Assembly: GCF_029968035.1 (NCBI RefSeq) | Contig: NZ_JASCIQ010000022.1 | Span: 79,049 to 143,048 of the forward strand | Direction of reading: 5' to 3' | DNA length: 64,000 bases | Source: Streptomyces cavernicola | Lineage (GTDB): Bacteria; Actinomycetota; Actinomycetes; Streptomycetales; Streptomycetaceae | In this document: positions 53,837 through 62,279 of the stretch, piece by piece | Layout: each line of letters starts with the position of its first letter | How positions within the stretch are numbered: position 1 is the stretch's first letter | The notes under the pieces: model-generated | Databases searched by the model: none | What the model saw: the letters and a program-made list of their open reading frames with translations, nothing else | What the model was told of the DNA's origin: nothing | Position numbers and translations under genes: made by a program

Positions 53837-54667
53837 TCAGGTGGTGCTCTCCGGCTTCGCGTCCTTCTGCCAGGAGTACGTGGGTGCCTGTCTGCTCGGC
53901 TCGATCGCCTCGGGGCCACCCTCGGCGGGCCGTCCTGCCTCCCTTTCGGAGCGCTCCGACCAGTCGGCCCTGCCCTCCGGCCAAGTCTGCTCGGTCGGCG
54001 CCGCGGGACCGTCCACCAGCGTCGGCTCAGGCCATGAAGGGGCAGCCTCACGCGGGGCCTCACGCCTAGCCTCACGCCGGGCCGCGTCCGTGGACCGGTG
54101 GCCCTCCTCAGGCGTGGAATCGGCAGGCATCCAGTGCCGCAGTGCCCCCGACTCCACGTCGATCTGCCGGCCGAGCTCGGACAGGTCGTCGTCGGCGAAG
54201 TTGCGGGCGCGGTCGTGGGCGGCCCAGCGCAGGGAGTCCGCGGCCTGCGTGATCTGGTCCGTGCGCTCCTTGAGGTCGGGCAGCCGCTGCGCGAGGCGGG
54301 CCTTGTCCGGGTCGCGCTCCAGCCGCTTCAGCTCGCGGTCCAGCTCGTGCCCGTGCGCACTGAGCCGGTCGAAGAGGCGCAGCGACTCCTGCAGCGAGGC
54401 GTCCTGCTGCGCGCCGGTTCCGAGCGCCTCCTGGGTGGCCTTCATCGTCGAACGCAGCTGTACGCGCAGGCGCGCCAGCTCGCCCGCGGGACCTGGCTGC
54501 GCGTAGGTCTTCGCCTTGAGGGTGGTGTCCTCGACCGTGCGGCGGGCCTGCTCGATGGTGCGGTCCACGCCGCGCGCCGCCGCTTTCGCGACCTTGATCG
54601 TGACGAACACCCCCAGCACCACGAAGAGCGCGAAAAGCACCGCCAGTACGGCGATCGCTTCACCCAT
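53837..54667 (-). CDS. Membrane-anchored coiled-coil protein of unknown function
   Basis: A 276-residue protein. One N-terminal transmembrane helix (AIAVLAVLFALFVVLGVFV) is followed by a long helical, probably coiled-coil region (about 30-190) rich in Arg, Glu and Leu. The C-terminal ~90 residues are disordered-looking and acidic (EARREAPREAAPSWPEPT). ATG 54667 has GGAGG six bases upstream, an excellent site. No enzyme motif was recognised. Its position after leuS and before degV is not informative. A scaffold or envelope role is possible but unsupported. Confidence 0.75.
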   Translation of the reverse strand: MGEAIAVLAVLFALFVVLGVFVTIKVAKAAARGVDRTIEQARRTVEDTTLKAKTYAQPGPAGELARLRVQLRSTMKATQEALGTGAQQDASLQESLRLFDRLSAHGHELDRELKRLERDPDKARLAQRLPDLKERTDQITQAADSLRWAAHDRARNFADDDLSELGRQIDVESGALRHWMPADSTPEEGHRSTDAARREARREAPREAAPSWPEPTLVDGPAAPTEQTWPEGRADWSERSEREAGRPAEGGPEAIEPSRQAPTYSWQKDAKPESTT

Positions 54668-54716
54668 GGCGGGCCTCCGGGGTCTTGAACGACGGTCTCT
54701 TCCACCGTAAACGCAC

Positions 54717-54758
54717 ACGGGCAGGCCGAGGGTTCCTTCGAACCCCCAACCTGCCCGT
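54717..54758 (-). terminator. Terminator downstream of leuS
   Basis: ACGGGCAGG pairs with CCTGCCCGT and the inner GGGTT pairs with AACCC around CCTTCG. A second hairpin (GGGGAC/GTCCCC, about 54760-54781) lies between it and leuS. Confidence 0.8.
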
Positions 54759-54823
54759 AGGGGACATCCCTGGGACGTCCCCGCCCACGCGCCGGTCACC
54801 CGAACGCGTGGGTCAGCGGAGCA

Positions 54824-57703
54824 TCAGGCCGGAACGATGTTGACCAGCTTCGGCGCCCGCACGATCACCTTGCGGATGCCCGCGCCGTCCAGCGCCGCCA
54901 CGACCCTCTCGTCGCCGAGGGCCACCTTCTCCAGCTCCTCGTCCGAGATCGACGGGGACACCTCCAGGCGCGCCTTGACCTTGCCCTTGATCTGCACGAC
55001 GCAGGTCACGGCCTCGTCGACGACGTACGCCGGGTCGGCCACGGGGAAGTCCTCGTGGACGACCGACGTGTCGTGGCCCAGCTTGCGCCACAGCTCCTCG
55101 CCGACGTGCGGGGCCAGCGGCGCGATCAGCAGCACCAGCTGCTCGGCGACCGAACGCGACACCGCGCCACCGGACTTGGTCAGGTGGTTGTTCAGCTCGG
55201 TGATCTTGGCGATGGCGGTGTTGAACCGCATGCCCTCCAGGTCCTGGCGGACGCCGTCGATCGCCTTGTGCAGGGCCCGCAGGCTGTCCTCGTCCGGCGC
55301 GTCCTCGGACACGCTGACCGAGCCCGTCGACTCGTCCACGACGTTGCGCCACAGCCGCTGCAGCAGCCGGAACTGGCCCACCACCGCGCGCGTGTCCCAC
55401 GGCCGGGAGACGTCCAGGGGGCCCATCGCCATCTCGTAGAGGCGCAGGGTGTCCGCACCGTACTCGGCACAGATCTCATCCGGAGTGACCGCGTTCTTCA
55501 GGGACTTGCCCATCTTGCCCAGCTCGCGCTTGACCGGCTCGCCCTCGAAGAAGTACTTGCCGTCGCGTTCCTCGACCTCGGCGGCCGGCACCGGGAAGCC
55601 ACGGCTGTCGCGGTAGACGTACGCCTGGATCATGCCCTGGTTGAACAGCTTGTGGAACGGCTCGGCCGACGAGATGTGGCCCAGGTCGAACAGCACCTTG
55701 GACCAGAAACGCGCGTACAGCAGGTGCAGCACGGCGTGCTCCGCGCCGCCCACGTACAGGTCGACGCCGCCGGTGGGCTGGCCCTCGCGGGGGCCCATCC
55801 AGTACTGCTCGATCTCGGGGTCGACCAGCTTCTCGTCGTTGTGCGGGTCCAGGTAGCGCAGCTCGTACCAGCAGGAACCGGCCCAGTTGGGCATGGTGTT
55901 GGTCTCGCGGCGGTACGACTTCACGCCGTCGCCCAGGTCCAGCTGGACGTTGACCCAGTCCTCGTTGCGCGACAGCGGCGTCTCCGGGGAGGTGTCCGCG
56001 TCGTCCGGGTCGAAGGTGCGCGGGGAGTAGTCCTCGACCTCGGGCAGCTCCAGGGGCAGCATCGACTCGGGCAGCGAGTGCGCGACGCCGTCCTCGTCGT
56101 AGACGATCGGGAAGGGCTCGCCCCAGTAGCGCTGGCGGCTGAACAGCCAGTCGCGCAGCCGGAAGTTGACGGTGCCCTCGCCGACGCCGCGCTGCGCCAT
56201 CCACTCGGTGATGCGCGCCTTGGCGTCGGCGACGCTCAGGCCGTCCAGGGAGACCTCGTCGTTCGACGAGTTGATGATCTTCGCGTCGTACGAGGCGAAG
56301 GCGTCCTCCCAGGTGGAGGTGTCCGTGCCGCGGCCGTCGGTCGGCTCGACGATGCAGTGGATCGGCAGCTCGAAGGCGCGCGCGAACTCGAAGTCGCGCT
56401 GGTCGCCCGCGGGGACGGCCATGATCGCGCCCGTGCCGTAGCCCATCAGGACGTAGTCGGCGACGAAGACCGGGACCTGCTGGCCGTTGACCGGGTTGGT
56501 GGCGTACGCGCCGATGAAGACGCCGGTCTTGTCCTTGGCCTCGGCCTGGCGCTCGACGTCGGACTTGGACGCGGCCTGCTTGCGGTACGCGGCGACGGCC
56601 TCGGCGGGCGTCGCGTGGCCGCCCGTCCAGACGTCGTGCGTGCCCTCCGGCCAGGCGCTCGGGGTGAGCTTCTCGACCAGGGGGTGCTCGGGCGCCAGGA
56701 CCATGTAGGTGGCGCCGAACAGGGTGTCCGGGCGGGTGGTGAAGACCGTGATGCGTTCGCCGTCCACGGGGAAGTCGACGCGGGCGCCCTCGGAGCGGCC
56801 GATCCAGTTGCGCTGCTGCAGCTTGATCGCCTCGGGCCAGTCCAGGCCGTCCAGGTCGTCGATCAGGCGGTCCGCGTACGCGGTGATGCGCATGTTCCAC
56901 TGGCGCAGCTTGGACTTGAAGACGGGGAAATTGCCGCGCTCGGAGCGACCGTCGGCGGTGACCTCCTCGTTCGCCAGGACGGTGCCCAGGCCGGGGCACC
57001 AGTTGACGGGGGCGTCGGAGGCGTACGCCAGGCGGTACTGGCCCAGGACCTCGGCACGGTCGGCCGGGCTCAGCTCGGACCACGCGCGCGTGGTGCCGTT
57101 TTCGTCGGCGGGAACGGCGCGCTCGCCGCTCTCGAACTGGGCGACCAGCTCAGCGATGGGGCGGGCCGACTTCGCGTCGTCGTCGTACCAGGAGTTGAAG
57201 ATCTGCAGGAAGATCCACTGGGTCCACTTGTAGTACTCCGGGTCGATCGTCGCGAAGGAGCGGCGCTTGTCGTGACCCAGGCCCAGGCGGCGCAGCTGCG
57301 CCTTCATGTTGACGATATTGGCCTCGGTGGAGACCCGCGGGTGGGTGCCCGTCTGCACGGCGTACTGCTCGGCGGGCAGGCCGAACGCGTCGAAGCCCAG
57401 GGTGTGCAGGACGTTGTGCCCGGTCATGCGCTGGAACCGCGCGAAGACGTCGGTCGCGATGTACCCCAGCGGGTGGCCGACGTGCAGGCCCGCACCGGAG
57501 GGGTACGGGAACATGTCCATGATGAACTTCTTGGACCGGTCGGCGACCGACGGGTCGCCGGCCATGTCTCCGCTCGGATTCGGCGCCTCATAGGTGCCGT
57601 TCTCGTCCCAGAAGTCCTGCCAGCGTGCCTCGATGTCCGCGGCCATGGTGGCCGTGTAGCGGTGCGGCGCTGCCACTTCGGCAGCAGAATTCGTCTCGCT
57701 CAT
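54824..57703 (-). CDS. leuS: Leucyl-tRNA synthetase
   Basis: Class I aminoacyl-tRNA synthetase of 959 residues. The HIGH-type motif is FPYPSGAGLHVGHPLGY, the editing (CP1) domain includes TTRPDTLFGATY, and the KMSKS-type loop reads GKMGKSLKN. The C-terminal anticodon-binding domains end with KVIVRAPKLVNIVPA. It is the only leuS in the window. The ATG at 57703 has AAGGAT upstream. A leucine-rich leader peptide, a long stem and a T-run terminator lie 60-180 bases ahead, indicating regulation by leucyl-tRNA supply. Confidence 0.98.
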   Translation of the reverse strand: MSETNSAAEVAAPHRYTATMAADIEARWQDFWDENGTYEAPNPSGDMAGDPSVADRSKKFIMDMFPYPSGAGLHVGHPLGYIATDVFARFQRMTGHNVLHTLGFDAFGLPAEQYAVQTGTHPRVSTEANIVNMKAQLRRLGLGHDKRRSFATIDPEYYKWTQWIFLQIFNSWYDDDAKSARPIAELVAQFESGERAVPADENGTTRAWSELSPADRAEVLGQYRLAYASDAPVNWCPGLGTVLANEEVTADGRSERGNFPVFKSKLRQWNMRITAYADRLIDDLDGLDWPEAIKLQQRNWIGRSEGARVDFPVDGERITVFTTRPDTLFGATYMVLAPEHPLVEKLTPSAWPEGTHDVWTGGHATPAEAVAAYRKQAASKSDVERQAEAKDKTGVFIGAYATNPVNGQQVPVFVADYVLMGYGTGAIMAVPAGDQRDFEFARAFELPIHCIVEPTDGRGTDTSTWEDAFASYDAKIINSSNDEVSLDGLSVADAKARITEWMAQRGVGEGTVNFRLRDWLFSRQRYWGEPFPIVYDEDGVAHSLPESMLPLELPEVEDYSPRTFDPDDADTSPETPLSRNEDWVNVQLDLGDGVKSYRRETNTMPNWAGSCWYELRYLDPHNDEKLVDPEIEQYWMGPREGQPTGGVDLYVGGAEHAVLHLLYARFWSKVLFDLGHISSAEPFHKLFNQGMIQAYVYRDSRGFPVPAAEVEERDGKYFFEGEPVKRELGKMGKSLKNAVTPDEICAEYGADTLRLYEMAMGPLDVSRPWDTRAVVGQFRLLQRLWRNVVDESTGSVSVSEDAPDEDSLRALHKAIDGVRQDLEGMRFNTAIAKITELNNHLTKSGGAVSRSVAEQLVLLIAPLAPHVGEELWRKLGHDTSVVHEDFPVADPAYVVDEAVTCVVQIKGKVKARLEVSPSISDEELEKVALGDERVVAALDGAGIRKVIVRAPKLVNIVPA

Positions 57704-57765
57704 GATCCTTAAGGCTCCATCGATCGTCTCTGCCGGCGCTTTCGGCTGCGACGTACAACCGAAAT

Positions 57766-57790
57766 GAAAAAGCCCCTCACACAGGAGGGG
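57766..57790 (-). terminator. Attenuator terminator in the leuS leader
   Basis: CCCCTC (57773-57778) pairs with GAGGGG (57785-57790), and on the minus strand GCTTTTTC follows. It sits 63 bases before the leuS start codon, so transcription stopping here would prevent leuS expression. Confidence 0.8.
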
Positions 57791-57792
57791 AC

Positions 57793-57851
57793 GCCGCGCT
57801 GACTCCGACCGCCTTCCCTGGAAGGCCCTGGTCGGTACTGATCAGCGCGGC
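57793..57851 (-). promoter_or_regulatory. Long nested stem in the leuS leader
   Basis: On the minus strand GCCGCGCTGA (57842-57851) pairs exactly with TCAGCGCGGC (57793-57802). Inside, CCGACC/GGTCGG (57830-57835 with 57805-57810) and GCCTTC/GAAGGC extend the structure. The first arm overlaps the last codons and stop of the leader peptide, so a ribosome at or past the leucine codons would change its folding. Confidence 0.75.
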
Positions 57852-57880
57852 TCGCTAAGCAGAAGGCGTACGGCACGCAT
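57842..57880 (-). CDS. leuS leader peptide, MRAVRLLLSEPR
   Basis: A 12-codon ORF 138 bases upstream of leuS with three consecutive leucine codons CTT CTG CTT, followed by AGC GAG CCG CGC TGA. The CTT-CTx-CTT-AGC core is shared with the leuA leader in this same window. The stop codon lies in the 10-bp stem arm. A TACCCT box six bases before the ATG suggests the transcript may be leaderless. I infer ribosome-mediated attenuation of leuS by leucyl-tRNA charging. Confidence 0.8.
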   Translation of the reverse strand: MRAVRLLLSEPR

Positions 57881-58026
57881 GGCGTCAGGGTACCGCAGCG
57901 CCATAGAGGGGCGCACCGAGCTTTCACGACGCGAGCAGACGCAGGCAGAGCGAGACAACGGCGCCCTCGCGCGGACGGCAGCCCGAACAGGCATGGCGGG
58001 AGCCGAAACACGCACATAAAGAAGAA

Positions 58027-58057
58027 GAGCGGGCCGTCCGATTCGGACGACCCGCTC
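58027..58057 (-). terminator. Terminator of tRNA-Ala copy 1
   Basis: Arms 58027-58040 and 58044-58057 pair over 14 positions with one mismatch, around ATT. It begins 12 bases after the tRNA 3' end on the minus strand. Confidence 0.8.
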
Positions 58058-58068
58058 TCCAACTACTG

Positions 58069-58141
<73 letters not shown>

Positions 58142-58182
58142 TTGCGGTGTGCCGCCCGGTGTTTCCCCCGGCGACGTCGACA

Positions 58183-58211
58183 ACATTACCGGTCACCTGC
58201 CGGTCCACCAA
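58183..58211 (-). promoter_or_regulatory. Promoter of tRNA-Ala copy 1
   Basis: On the minus strand TTGGTG (58206-58211) and TAATGT (58183-58188) are 17 bases apart, a good match to vegetative-sigma consensus. The expected start is about 35 bases before the mature tRNA. Confidence 0.65.
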
Positions 58212-58264
58212 ATCGCTTCTTCGCCCCACCGGCCGGGACGCCTCAACGGGTACTGTCAGCACGC

Positions 58265-59635
58265 GTGACCACACAGGGACGAGCGGCCGCGAACACCGAC
58301 GAACGACCCGAGCAGGACCAGGCCGTACACGCCGTGGAGGCCGGTCCTGACAACGGCGCAGCGGGCCCCGGCCGGCGTCGGCTCCTGATCGCCCTGCTCG
58401 CCTGTCTGGCCTCGTTCAGCGCCTTCTGGGTCGCCCAGCGCCTCGCCGGGGTCACGCTCCTGGACGTGATGGTCTACCGCGCCGAAGGCTGGACCGTGCG
58501 CAACGGCGGCGACCTCTACGCCCTAGAAGCGACCGTCCACAAGCTGCCGACCACGTATCCGCCGTTCGCCGCCCTGCTGTTCACTCCGCTGACGCTGCTC
58601 GGCGTCCCGGAGATGCGCACCTTCGCGACCGGCTTCAACCTGGCGCTCGTCCTCGCTGTGGTCCACCTCTCGCTGCGCCTGGTCGGCGTCGAGCGCCGCT
58701 CGCAGCGGCTCATGGTCGCACTGTGGGTGTCGGCGCTCCTCGTGTGGTGCGAGCCGGTGTGGACGACGCTGCGGTACGGGCAGATCAACCTGCTCCTCGC
58801 CGTGCTCGTGCTGTGGGACCTGACCCGGCGCCCCGGCAACCGCTGGGCCGGCGTCGGCATCGGCGTCGCGGCCGCGATCAAGCTCACGCCCGCCCTGTTC
58901 GCCGTGCTGCTGGCTCTGGCGGGCCTGGTGCAGGCGGTGCGCCTCGCGCGTGCGGGGCGGTCGTGGTGGAACCCGTGGCTGCGCGGCGCCGTGCTGGCCA
59001 CGGTCACGTTCCTCGCGGTCACGGCGGCCTCCTGGCTGGTCCTGCCGTACGACTCGAAGCGGTTCTGGACGGAGATGGTCTTCGCCGCGAGCCGTCCCGG
59101 CCAGGCCGAGGACACGGCGAACCAGTCGCTGCGCGGTGTGCTCGCCCGGCTCCTGCACACCGCCGAGCCGGGCCTCGCGTACACCGTGAGCGCGGCGCTC
59201 GTCGCCGTGGCCGGGCTCGCCGTCGCGGTTGTTTCGCTGCTACGCGCGCGTGCCGCCTGGGCGGTGACGTCCTGTGCGGTGACCGCGTTGCTGATCAGCC
59301 CGATCTCCTGGTCGCACCACTGGGTGTGGATCGTGCCCGTGCTGATCCTGCTCGCCGCCGAGACTCGGCGCACGGGGAGCGCACGGCTTCGGGCCGGGAC
59401 GGCCGGAATGGCCCTGCTGTTCTTCTCATTCGCGCTGTGGTGGGTGCCGCACGCCGGATCGAGCACTACGCAACGCCCCGAACTCGACCAGAACGTCTGG
59501 CAGTTCACCCTTTCCGCGGGCTACACCCTGGCCGGGCTCGCCTTCCTCGCGGTGACCGCGCTGCGGCTGCGCGAAAACAGGCACCACGCGCGCGTGCGGG
59601 TGCCGAGGCAGGCTCAGGCTCTCGCGAACGAGTAG
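58265..59635 (+). CDS. GT87/DUF2029-family polyprenol-linked glycosyltransferase
   Basis: A polytopic membrane enzyme of 456 residues with about ten hydrophobic segments (for example LLIALLACLASFSAFWVAQRL, LVLPYD after a long helix). Signature elements of the GT-C/GT87 type are the early acidic loop TLLDVMVYRAEGW, TYPPFAALLFTPL and the late SPISWSHHWVWIVP. Relatives are alpha-1,2-mannosyltransferases using polyprenyl-phosphate-mannose in actinobacterial cell-wall lipids. The GTG at 58265 is chosen as the start of the family-like region. It is divergent from tRNA-Ala copy 1 and converges with the next small gene, overlapping it by 22 bases. Confidence 0.85.
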   Translation: MTTQGRAAANTDERPEQDQAVHAVEAGPDNGAAGPGRRRLLIALLACLASFSAFWVAQRLAGVTLLDVMVYRAEGWTVRNGGDLYALEATVHKLPTTYPPFAALLFTPLTLLGVPEMRTFATGFNLALVLAVVHLSLRLVGVERRSQRLMVALWVSALLVWCEPVWTTLRYGQINLLLAVLVLWDLTRRPGNRWAGVGIGVAAAIKLTPALFAVLLALAGLVQAVRLARAGRSWWNPWLRGAVLATVTFLAVTAASWLVLPYDSKRFWTEMVFAASRPGQAEDTANQSLRGVLARLLHTAEPGLAYTVSAALVAVAGLAVAVVSLLRARAAWAVTSCAVTALLISPISWSHHWVWIVPVLILLAAETRRTGSARLRAGTAGMALLFFSFALWWVPHAGSSTTQRPELDQNVWQFTLSAGYTLAGLAFLAVTALRLRENRHHARVRVPRQAQALANE

Positions 59636-59847
59636 AACCGCTTGAGTGTGCAGTGCTCGTCCAACAGCCTGCCGTAGATGGGCTCGCCCTCGAGTTCGCG
59701 GTACGTCTCGATGGGGTCGCCTTTTATGATCAGCGCCCGCGCGCATTCCTCGCACCAGTACTGGTACGCAGAGTTGACCGGTTCCATGTCGCGGACGATC
59801 GGCGTGCCACTGCCGCACCAGTCGCACTTCCTCCTGTGTGCACCCAT
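59614..59847 (-). CDS. Small zinc-ribbon protein 1
   Basis: A 77-residue protein with two cysteine pairs (CDWCGSG near residue 8 and WCEECARA near 32) spaced like a zinc ribbon. The remaining sequence is polar (IIKGDPIETYRELEGEPIYG). The ATG has GGAG seven bases upstream. It starts three bases after the second zinc-ribbon gene's stop and its 3' end overlaps the GT87 gene on the other strand. No function was recognised. Confidence 0.75.
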   Translation of the reverse strand: MGAHRRKCDWCGSGTPIVRDMEPVNSAYQYWCEECARALIIKGDPIETYRELEGEPIYGRLLDEHCTLKRFYSFARA

Positions 59848-59850
59848 CGA

Positions 59851-60084
59851 TCAGCTCCAGCTGTGGCCGCAGGCCGTGCACACGTAGGAGATCCCTCCGT
59901 TGTCGCCGAGGACCTGGGCGACATGGGCGGAACCGCAGGTCGGGCAGTTGAGAGAAGCAGCGAGCGCGGGGCACTCGCACGGGGGGCAGGTGAAGCGGAG
60001 CGCGTACTCCGGCAACCAGTCGTAGCCCTGCGCCTCGGCCACGTCGAGCAGGTCGTTGACCTCCTCGAGGATGCTCGCAGGCAT
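59851..60084 (-). CDS. Small zinc-ribbon protein 2
   Basis: A 77-residue protein. An N-terminal helix (PASILEEVNDLLDVAEAQGYD) is followed by cysteine pairs CPPCEC, CPTCGSA and CTACGHSW. That suggests one or two zinc ribbons resembling those in RNA polymerase or ribosome-associated proteins. The ATG has GGGAG upstream at seven bases. Tightly linked with the first zinc-ribbon gene, so the pair is probably an operon. Unrecognised family. Confidence 0.75.
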   Translation of the reverse strand: MPASILEEVNDLLDVAEAQGYDWLPEYALRFTCPPCECPALAASLNCPTCGSAHVAQVLGDNGGISYVCTACGHSWS

Positions 60085-60172
60085 CGCGCTTCTCCCTCCC
60101 GTCGGGCGCTTTTCGCCGGTCGTGCAGCCCCCTTCCCGGCCCGCCCGATTCTGCCACGGACCGCCAGATGGG

Positions 60173-61323
60173 TCAGCGACGCGCGCGTACCGGTCCGGAC
60201 ACGGCGCCCAGGACCGCCGTCGCCGCAAGTGCCAGGCAGCACACCAGAAGGGCGTCGGCGGAGCCCTGACGGCCCGAGGCCCCCTGTGCGTCCGCGAGAC
60301 GCCCCAGGAAGTGGCTGCCGAACTCCGCTACGCCGGACGAGCCGGCCGAGTTGTGTGACGGTTGCGAACAGCCAGCGGGCGTCCGCCACGTCCTCCTTGC
60401 GTACGCCGCCGAGCGCGCCGGTCAGGGACGGGCTGTAGCCGAGTGCGAGGCCGAGGCCGACGGCCGCGAACGCGACGTACAGCCACGGCACGCCGGAGGA
60501 GCCGTCGCGCAGCAGCAACCCGACAGCCGCGCTCGCTGCCGCGGTGACGGCGAACCCGCCGGGGACCAGGGCCCGTTGGAGCCGCCGGGGCCAGCGCGCC
60601 CAGGTCAGCCCGACCGCGCCGAACACCAGGGCCGTCGGCGCGCACGTGAGCCCGGTGCGCAGCGCGCTGTGTCCGAGGCCGGCCTGGAAGTGCAGGGTCA
60701 AGACGAACAGGAAGCCGGCGTTCACCGCCATGACGAGCAGAATCCGGACCACGGCGAGCCCGATGCCCGGAATCCGCAGCACGCGCGGTGCGATCAGCGG
60801 CGCCCCACCACGTGCCGCGAGGCGGTTCTCGTACGCCGCAAAGGCCGCCAGGAACACGGCACTTGAGGCCAGGGAGAGCCAGGACCACAGCGGCCAGCTC
60901 TGTTCCTGGCCGAGCACGAGCGGCACCGTGAACAGCGAGACGGCACCACCGAGCAGCAGCAGCCCCGGCAGGTCGAGTCCGTGGGCGTGCTCCGCGCGGG
61001 TGTCGCGCGGCAGCACGCGCGTGCCGACGGCGAGCAGGGCGAGGCCGATCGGCACGTTGACGAGGAACACCGGCCGCCAACCGCTGCCGAACAGATCGGC
61101 GGCGACGAGGGCGCCGACGACGACCTGGCCCGCTGCGGCGCCGACCGCGAGGACCGCCGCACAGGCGCCGAGGGCCCGCACGCGCGCGTGGCCCGTGAAG
61201 TTCCGCTGGATCAGGCTGAGCACCTGCGGGATCATCACCGCCGCACCCGCGCCCTGGGCGAGCCGGAAGCCGATCAACTGGCCGGTGTTCTGGGCGAGTC
61301 CGCAGGCCAGCGGTTGTCGTCAT
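60173..61323 (-). pseudogene. Decayed MFS (DHA2-type) drug exporter
   Basis: The protein similarity to a 14-TM MFS exporter is clear (ARLAQ-type RLAQGAGAAVMIPQVLSLIQ, LVNVPIGLALLAVGTRVLP), but the gene is broken twice. The start codon region (MTTTA at ~61323) runs straight into the TM4-like LACGLAQNTGQLIGF in a different frame, so roughly the first 80-100 codons of a normal gene are missing. Near 60335 a one-base shift moves the frame from RLVRRSGV to SGVAEFGSHFLGR, which continues to a TGA at 60173. It is divergent from a regulator that is also internally deleted. Confidence 0.85.
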
Positions 61324-61435
61324 GGCAGCGAGCGTGGCCGCCGTCGCCCGCGCCGCACGAGAGCCCGCCGATACGGGTACTGACAGCACCTGGCAACAGC
61401 ACCCGAGCCGTTCGACCCTGGGGGATGTGACGACC

Positions 61436-62059
61436 ATGACGCAGACAGCGGGCACCCGGCGCCGCAGGCCCGAGCCGGCCGCGTTCCTGCGCAGCCGCCG
61501 GGCCCGGGTGACGCCGGCGGACGTGGGCATGCCGCCGGGCCTGCGCCGCCGCACCCCGGGCCTGCGCCGCGAGGAGGTCGCGCACCCGGCGGTGGTCTAC
61601 AACGCGCGGTACGACGTCCTCGCCACCAACCCCGCCTATCTGGACCTCTTCGACACCCCGGCGGTCCGTTCGACGGGCCTGCGCAACACACTGTGGGCGC
61701 TTTTCACGCGCGACGAGGCGGAGTGCCCGGTGCGGTTCCGGGAGACCGAACTGCCGATGATGGTGGCCCAGTTGCGCCAGGCCTACGGCTCCCATGCGGG
61801 CGAGCCCGCCCGGGAGGACTTCGTACGTGAACTCTCCGCCGCGAGCCCGTACTTCGCGCGGCTGTGGCGCAGTGGGAACGTGGTGAAGCCGGGACCGCGC
61901 GTGAAGACCTTCCGGCACCGGAAGGTCGGCGAGATACGCATGACGTCGGTGTCCCTGTCGATCGACGGCATGCCCGAGTGCCGGATCGTGGCGTACACCC
62001 CGGCCGGCGAGGAGAGCTCCGCGCGTACGACCGCGCTGCGCGCGCAGCGGCAGGACTGA
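61436..62059 (+). pseudogene. MmyB-type helix-turn-helix regulator lacking its HTH
   Basis: The first ~45 codons match the arm of MmyB-like XRE regulators (FLRSRRARVTP, RRTPGLRREEVA). The helix-turn-helix and following helices, about 75-90 residues, are absent: REEVAH joins directly to PAVVYNARYDVLATNPAYLDLF, the start of the MmyB ligand-binding domain, which continues to a normal C-terminus. The frame stays open, so a 207-residue DNA-binding-deficient protein could be made. The type is set to pseudogene because its essential domain is missing. Confidence 0.75.
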
Positions 62060-62073
62060 GTCCGTACAACGCG

Positions 62074-62103
62074 AAATCCCGCCCCCTGATGGGGACGGGA
62101 TTT
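62074..62103 (-). terminator. Terminator of tRNA-Ala copy 2
   Basis: AAATCCCG pairs with CGGGATTT and the inner CCCC with GGGG around TGAT, ten bases after the tRNA 3' end. It differs entirely from the terminator of copy 1. Confidence 0.8.
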
Positions 62104-62112
62104 CGGTGACTG

Positions 62113-62185
<73 letters not shown>

Positions 62186-62220
62186 TTGCGTTCTTCCCGC
62201 TCGGCGGGCGAACAAGAAGA

Positions 62221-62250
62221 ACTTTAGCCTGCGACCAGCCGGAAAGTGAA
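62221..62250 (-). promoter_or_regulatory. Candidate promoter of tRNA-Ala copy 2
   Basis: TTCACT (62245-62250) and TAAAGT (62221-62226) on the minus strand, 18 bases apart. The -35 is weak; the -10 is good. Confidence 0.45.
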
Positions 62251-62279
62251 ATCCGGGTCCCTGGCCGCCTGCAGCGGGC

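Noticed and set aside
57704..57860. T-box riboswitch before leuS
   Set aside because: The T-box sequence (TGG-ACCGCG type) and the large specifier stem are absent, whereas a leucine-codon leader peptide explains the structure better.
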